From Przewalskia tangutica (lineage: Eukaryota; Streptophyta; Magnoliopsida; Solanales; Solanaceae): 64,000 nucleotides of DNA. This document shows, one piece after another, positions 59,229-64,000 of this stretch (position 1 is its first letter; every line of letters begins with the position of its first letter). The stretch covers positions 7,280,001-7,344,000 of the forward strand of contig CM056728.1 of the NCBI GenBank assembly GCA_029844215.1. Direction: 5' to 3'. The notes under the pieces were generated by a model that did no database searches, had not been told where the DNA came from, and saw only the letters and a program-made list of their open reading frames with translations. The translations under genes were made by a program, and so were the position numbers.

Positions 59229-59238
59229 TATTTATATA
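59229..59238 (-). promoter_or_regulatory. TATA box of the gypsy 5' LTR
   Basis: TATTTATATA on plus, TATATAAATAGGGG when read on minus. Transcription would begin some 25-35 bases further down the minus strand and run through the hairpin array to the PBS. Confidence 0.7.
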
Positions 59239-60727
59239 CACATCCACAACTCACAAACAAGGTCAACAACATTAATAACAAGACACAACTTCAAGGATAA
59301 CCAAAACAGTCTCATATACTCCATATACGCCATCGTTAGACATTCTTTCTCTTTACCTTCATGTAATACAACAACCACAACAACCAAGGTGATTAATACA
59401 CATATTTCTCATGTTAATCCATCCCCTTAATCCATATCAAAATAGCCCCTAAAACAGTTCATATACCAACAACAACGAGAATACAAAGTAACATTTTTTT
59501 ACATCTTTATTCTTTTAGGACATACGTTAGCAATTTCCACAATGTACATGCACATTCATAACTAAATTTCCAGCATTCTAACTCCACAAAACAACCTTTA
59601 AAACGAGACAACAATGTCCAACAATTTCATGAAGGTCTCGGTCACAACACACAATACCATAACTCTTTTCATAATTCCTTAATATCCAATTCATATTTCA
59701 ACAATTTCATATGAACAACTACAACTTTAAATATCAAGATTGCATTCAATACTTCCTTCAATTTTTAACATACAATTAGTGACGATAGTAACAACAACAA
59801 CAATCAAACCCAATGCACTTAAAAACAGCCCCAAAATCGGCTCAACAACATCAACAACAACCACATGCATTTTCTTACTTCCAATTCTTCTTAATATAAG
59901 TTCATTTCTTAACTACAACATCATTTAACTCCAATAACTCAAATAAGAAGAAGAAATCTTACCTTCAATTTGTTAAAACAGTCCCTAAAGTCTCGGTTTC
60001 ACCACTGCTCCATTTTCACCATTTCTTCAATTTTTAATTATATGCATGCATCCTTTACAATTTGGAGACCATCTTACTTACTTGTTCTTCTTCCAAATAG
60101 TTCATCTCAAAAGCTTAAAGTTTATGGGGCAGATTCGGTCAGTGCATTTACCGAAACAGTGGGTGGGGAGTTTACTAAGGCTTAGAATTTAGTAGAAGAA
60201 GCTTATCTTGGAAATGGAGGTTAATTAAAGCTTCACTTAGATATGGAGGATGGGGGAGATTTCGGTTGGGGAGAGATGATGAAGGTGAGGGATGAGTTTT
60301 GAATTAAGTGTAGAGAATGAGTGATACCTTGGTTTAAGAGAGCATGAGGGCTGAAAATGTGAGCATGCCCATGGTTTTTGAGGGCACCAATCTCTAAAAT
60401 TTGTCCACTAAATTATTATTCCCTCCACTAAAAATTAATCCCACACTTAATTAATTTCCCACATAATCAATCCTATATATAAATCTGAAAATTTCATGTC
60501 CTAATATAATATATACACGGCACTTGGCCAACTCTATTGGAAAAATTCAACTACTAGTATTAATTTCCATCGTCACACTTGTAGTATTAAAAAATTATTC
60601 TGGAATTACATCTTTTGTATACTAATTTTCGTATTAGCATATGTAAATATACTTTATATTCAATATTCAAATCTTATTCTCTTAATTACGTTCCCAACTT
60701 AATGGCTTAGAATTACGGGGTGTAACA

Positions 60728-62461
60728 TCAATCAAGTAAGTAGAAGGCTCAATTTTATTAATAGTTGAAACACAAGGCATTACAGGTGCAACATTAAACT
60801 TAAAGAGGCCTTCATAGATGAAGCCTCTTCCTACAAAAGTTCTGTTTTTAGTGATTACAAATTTATTGACTTCTAACACTAGCCTAAAACCAGCATTAAC
60901 CAACAAAGGTCCAGAAATCAGATTTCTACGAATTTCTAGGACGTGCATCACTTCCTTTAGAGTTAGCTCCTTCCCGGACGTCATCTTTAGGATCACATTT
61001 CCTACCCCCAGTACCTCTGAAGAAGAATTATTTCCCAAGAACAACTTCTTGTCTGTGACTGGTGTATAAGTGGATAAGGCTTCTTTCATATGTGATGGGT
61101 GGCACCTGTGTCCAACCACCACTGCACCGGATTCTCAAAGAGGTTTGCTTCAAGAACCACCGCTGAGAACTCCTCGATCATATCGTCTACAAGCGTGTCT
61201 TCGACGATGTTAGCCTTGGCCTTGTCTTTGGCCTTATTCTCATGTTTGAACTTACGACAGTCTTTGGCCATATGACCAACTATACCACAGTAGTTACACT
61301 TTCCCTTGAACTTTTCAGTTGTTTGGGGCTTGCCTTCCTTCTGAACTTCCACTTCTTGCTTGAGTTCCCTTTGACTTCTGTCAGGTTCGCCTTAGCCTCA
61401 GCGGGTTGTTTCCCCTTTGGCATGGCCTTCTTATTGTCCTCCTGAATCTGGAGTTTGACAATAAGTTCGTCTAAGATCATCTCCTTCGTTTTGAATTTTA
61501 GATAGTTCATAAACTCAATCCACGAGAGAGGCAACTTCTCGATCAATGCCTCAACCAAGAATTGTTCGTTGGGCTTTAATCCTTTCAAATCCAGGTGATG
61601 TAGAATCATTTGAAATTCCTGGACTTAGGATGACACACTTTTGTTGTCCACCATTTGAAATTTCAGGAATTTCCTAATGATGAACTTTTTGCTACCCGCA
61701 TCTTGGGTGTTATATTTCTTCTGAAGTTTGTCTCATAACTGCTTGGAAGTTTCAACGGTGCAGTACACCGTGTAGAGAGGATCGGACAAACTATTTAGAA
61801 TATAGTTCCTACACATGAAATCACTATGTTTCCATGCTTTGTGAACCATCCTCATGTCGTCAGCGACATGGTTACCTTGGCCCCTCTCCTGCCAAATCAT
61901 TTGGCTGAGGGTCCACGTCTTCCCCGACTAATGGAGGGTTTTTGGTTAGGAAATGTGACATTCCCATAACCTTCAGGAAAAATAGCATCTTTTGATGTCA
62001 AGCTTAAAGTGAGCACCCATGAACTTTTCAGGACGTTCATGGTGAAAATCAGCGGGTGTCGGGGAAGTGGCGCTCCCTTGAGCAGTTGTAAAGGTGTTGG
62101 GAATGCCTCTAACAGGAGAATATATGTTGTTGACGCCTTGGGCAGGAGCATAGACACTATAAGTGTCCGGAGCAACAGTAGAGGCATTGGTTGTGCCAAA
62201 ACCAGTGTTGACACTAGTTGTGCCAAAAGCAGTGGTGGCACTCGCAGTGCCAAAAGCAGTGGTAGCACTAGAAGTGCCAAAAGCAGTAGTTTGGAAGACA
62301 TTAGTAATGCCAAGATCAGTGGTGACACTAGAAGTGTCAAAAACAGTGGAGTTGAAGGCAGTCTTAGTGTCTTGAGCAGTGGGATTGAAGACAATGAGAT
62401 TACCTTGAGCATTGGTGGGATTTTCAACGTTGGATTGGTTGAATTGATCTTGTCCAGTCAT
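60728..62461 (-). pseudogene. Copia Gag and protease (5' half of the split element)
   Basis: Gag starts at ATG 62461 (MTGQDQFNQSNVENP). Its N-terminal 160 residues are Thr/Ser/Ala-rich with four evenly spaced FGT motifs. 61280-61609 carries the UBN2-type Gag (LVEALIEKLPLSWIEFMNYL). The zinc knuckle CNYCGIVGHMAKDC and the protease site WWLDTGATHHI are in 61086-61352. 60682-61122 continues the protease (KMTSGKELTLKEVMHVLEIR, GPLLVNAGFRL). The frame shifts at several places and the sequence is severed from integrase at 60728 by the gypsy element. Same family as 12209-20664, where this Gag is missing. Confidence 0.88.
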
Positions 62462-62537
62462 GTTGTTGTTGAAACAACGAATATTATCTTAAACTTGTGG
62501 GAACAAAGTGTAGAAACAAGGAAATGGGAATGTAACA
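62462..62537 (-). other. Copia leader, truncated by a new LTR
   Basis: On the minus strand this is the leader before the Gag ATG. It shares AAATGGGAATGTAACAAC with the sequence at 45671-45688 beside the 3' LTR. It ends abruptly at TGTTACACCCCG, the start of another element. Confidence 0.55.
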
Positions 62538-64000
62538 ACTGTTACACCCCGTAGTTCCAGGGTATGTATATGAGGACGTACGTACGAGAATACGACAGTA
62601 ATGTTGGAAAGAAAGAAAGATGTAATTTTTCGACGGAAAAGTTTCCGGGTTTTGTGAAGAAAAAAGGTTCGTTGATGGGAATTGGATTCCCAGATTTGGT
62701 ATTTAGGCTTATTGGATTATATTAGAATTATGAGATTTTATTTTCGGAAATGGTCACGTGGGACCCACGGGAGAAATTTACGGTTTTGTGGGGCCCACTT
62801 TGTTTTTGAGATTTTCGGTATTTTGGATATTTTCGGAAGACAAAATATTTTGACGCAGTGGGCGACACGTGTCACCCCACGTGGCACTTTGGCGAGTGGA
62901 GGATGTTGTCTTGACACTTGTCCCTTGGCCGAAATGGCCATCACACTTGGCTTCCATTTTCGTTGGCCATGTGGTGTGGTGGGACCCACACACACATGGC
63001 CCAATATTGACCACACACTTGCATAGATCTTGACCCTTGAATTCTCTATAAATACCCCCTTTGTGCTAGACTTATTCTTCATCCACACTTAAGGTTTCCA
63101 AGGCAAAATACTCCCCTCCCTTTGTAGTATTCTCGTCCCCCTCCCCCACTTGTGTAGAAAATACTTCAAGTATTGTAGTATAATCCCAAATACCTTAGCC
63201 TAGTATCTCTAGTTGTATTCCAAAGTTATTTCAATACTAGAGTCTTAAATACCACTTTATTCCAATAGTCGCAAATGAAACCCTAGAGAAATCTTCATAG
63301 CTTGGTTGAAGTGTTAAGAGAAGTTGTTTAGAAACTTCTAAGGGTCGCTTGGAGCGGGTTGGAGCGTAAGGATTTGGAGCTAAACGTTGCTCAGGATCGA
63401 CTTATAATCTTGGATAATTTTGGGCTTATCGAGGTAATGATCTATGTCCCCCTATTGTAAATGGATATTACATATTGTAGTAGTTTAGAATTGAGTATAA
63501 GATATTTTGTAAGGATTATTATAAAGGATCGAACTGTATTTACATTGGATTGTATTTACAGTAGACTTGTGTAGTATTATTGTGAAGCAGATTTGAACAC
63601 GTCCGGTTAGACGTGTAATCCCCTTGGAGTTGTTGGCTTGGTAGCAGGCCTTGTTAGGGGGAGGTTATTTATGTGATCATGGGAGGTCTTTGCCGAATTT
63701 TCCGTAGAATAAGGAACAGTTTACTTAGAATATGCTACGAAGAGAACTAGAAGTTGATAGATGTATTGTGAATATTATAGGTGGATCTTCTACGCGCGGC
63801 ATACTCGACTTGGCTTGTGGATTAAGCCGAAGAGGTATGTGATTCTTCCTATACTCTTGAGCATGATTGTTGTGAACTATATAGTACGGTAGACGTACGT
63901 GTGTGAAATGAATTTTGTTGTTTAAAACATAAAGTGTTATAATGGCTTTATGGGAAGTTAGTTATAACGACTTTATGAAGATAAAAAAAAAGATTTGATT
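62538..64000 (+). repeat. Start of a gypsy-type LTR, plus strand, continues past the window
   Basis: Begins TGTTACACCCCGTAGTTCCAGGG, the terminus typical of Solanaceae chromovirus LTRs but different in body from the 49845-60727 element. It contains several CCCAC/GTGGGACCCAC strings at 62756-62995 and a strong TATA box at 63044-63057 followed by a CCACACTTAAGG leader. No LTR end or coding sequence is reached. ORFs at 62682-63088 are unlikely to be real. Confidence 0.65.
63044..63057 (+). promoter_or_regulatory. TATA box of the terminal LTR
   Basis: CTCTATAAATACCC in a GC-balanced context about 510 bp from the LTR start, a good plant core promoter. Transcription would start near 63080. Confidence 0.65.

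Larger units (their letters stand above)
49845..60727 (-). mobile_element. Complete Ty3/gypsy Tekay/Del-like retrotransposon, TSD TCAAT
   Basis: A 10,883-bp element on the minus strand with TCAAT on both sides (49840-49844 and 60728-60732). LTRs are 49845-52734 and 57880-60727, starting TGTTACACCCCG and ending GGTCGTGACA on the minus strand. PBS and PPT are in place. The long LTR (about 2.85 kb), RT before integrase, and chromodomain-like C-terminus fit the Tekay/Del chromovirus lineage. It inserted into the integrase region of a copia element. Both LTRs are full length, but visible differences between them and broken gag frames indicate it is not recent enough to be active. Confidence 0.95.
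57880..60727 (-). repeat. Gypsy 5' LTR (copy B, 2848 bp)
   Basis: The promoter LTR of the minus-strand element. Differs from the 3' LTR by scattered substitutions and small indels, for example CCCTTATACTGACATGTCACATATAATCC near 57924 against CCATTATCTCACATATAATCC near 49891. Confidence 0.93.

Noticed and set aside
61897..62554. Alternative-frame ORFs (leucine-rich on minus, serine-rich on plus) over the Gag N-terminus
   Set aside because: Shadow frames of the same tandem repeat; only the 61973-62461 minus frame leads into the Gag context.
62682..63088. ORFs at the right edge
   Set aside because: They lie in the U3-like part of an LTR, overlap on both strands and show no domain.

Overview
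This is nuclear DNA from a flowering plant, almost certainly Solanaceae. Spliced plant genes sit among Ty1/copia and Ty3/gypsy LTR retrotransposons, a TRIM, a Stowaway-type MITE, CACTA-type ends, LINE remnants and tRNA-derived SINEs of the type known from Solanaceae. Only two kinds of intact host gene are visible: one SUVH-type histone H3K9 methyltransferase (4746-7445, +) and a plastid-type peptide methionine sulfoxide reductase A, present twice (22223-25348 and 41539-44666, both -, one intron each). All boundaries and comparisons were made by eye.

Layout. 1-2189: a CACTA-type end abuts a decayed copia gag-protease on the minus strand. 2190-4745: sparse DNA with a SINE, then the SUVH promoter and a probable 5'-UTR intron carrying a MITE. 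4746-7445: SUVH5/6-like gene. 7446-12176: mostly non-coding, with a second CACTA-like end and a speculative exon set. 12177-21917: a nested stack. A Stowaway-type element (TA flanks) holds a LINE fragment and a copia element (12209-20664, TSD AGTAT). About 0.4 kb of that element's 5' LTR is replaced by 2.35 kb of rearranged rDNA (5.8S-ITS1-18S on minus joined to 25S on plus). 22223-25348: MsrA. 26364-30454: a minus-strand copia cut by a minus-strand Tekay/Del-like gypsy (30455-39654).

From 39818 the window starts again inside the copia 3' LTR and repeats about 19.2 kb (20504-39654 matches 39818-59165) in the same order and orientation, then runs on through the complete gypsy element (49845-60727, TSD TCAAT), the rest of the split copia (gag-protease, 60728-62461) and the start of another LTR (62538 to the end). 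A 163-bp filler built from a 69-bp tandem repeat joins the copies.

The main result concerns this duplication. Copy B keeps canonical protein motifs and TSDs. Copy A, especially beyond 26 kb, carries many short changes where CTG, CAG or CA in B reads as CG in A. This looks more like a systematic consensus error over methylated non-CG cytosines plus a misjoin or unpurged haplotype than like evolution, so the apparent MsrA duplication should be treated with caution. I did not find an undescribed defence or metabolic system. The best biological leads are the rDNA-for-LTR replacement, the SUVH start codon lying in a duplicated intron-end repeat, FG-repeat-like spacing in a copia Gag, and hairpin arrays in the gypsy leader.
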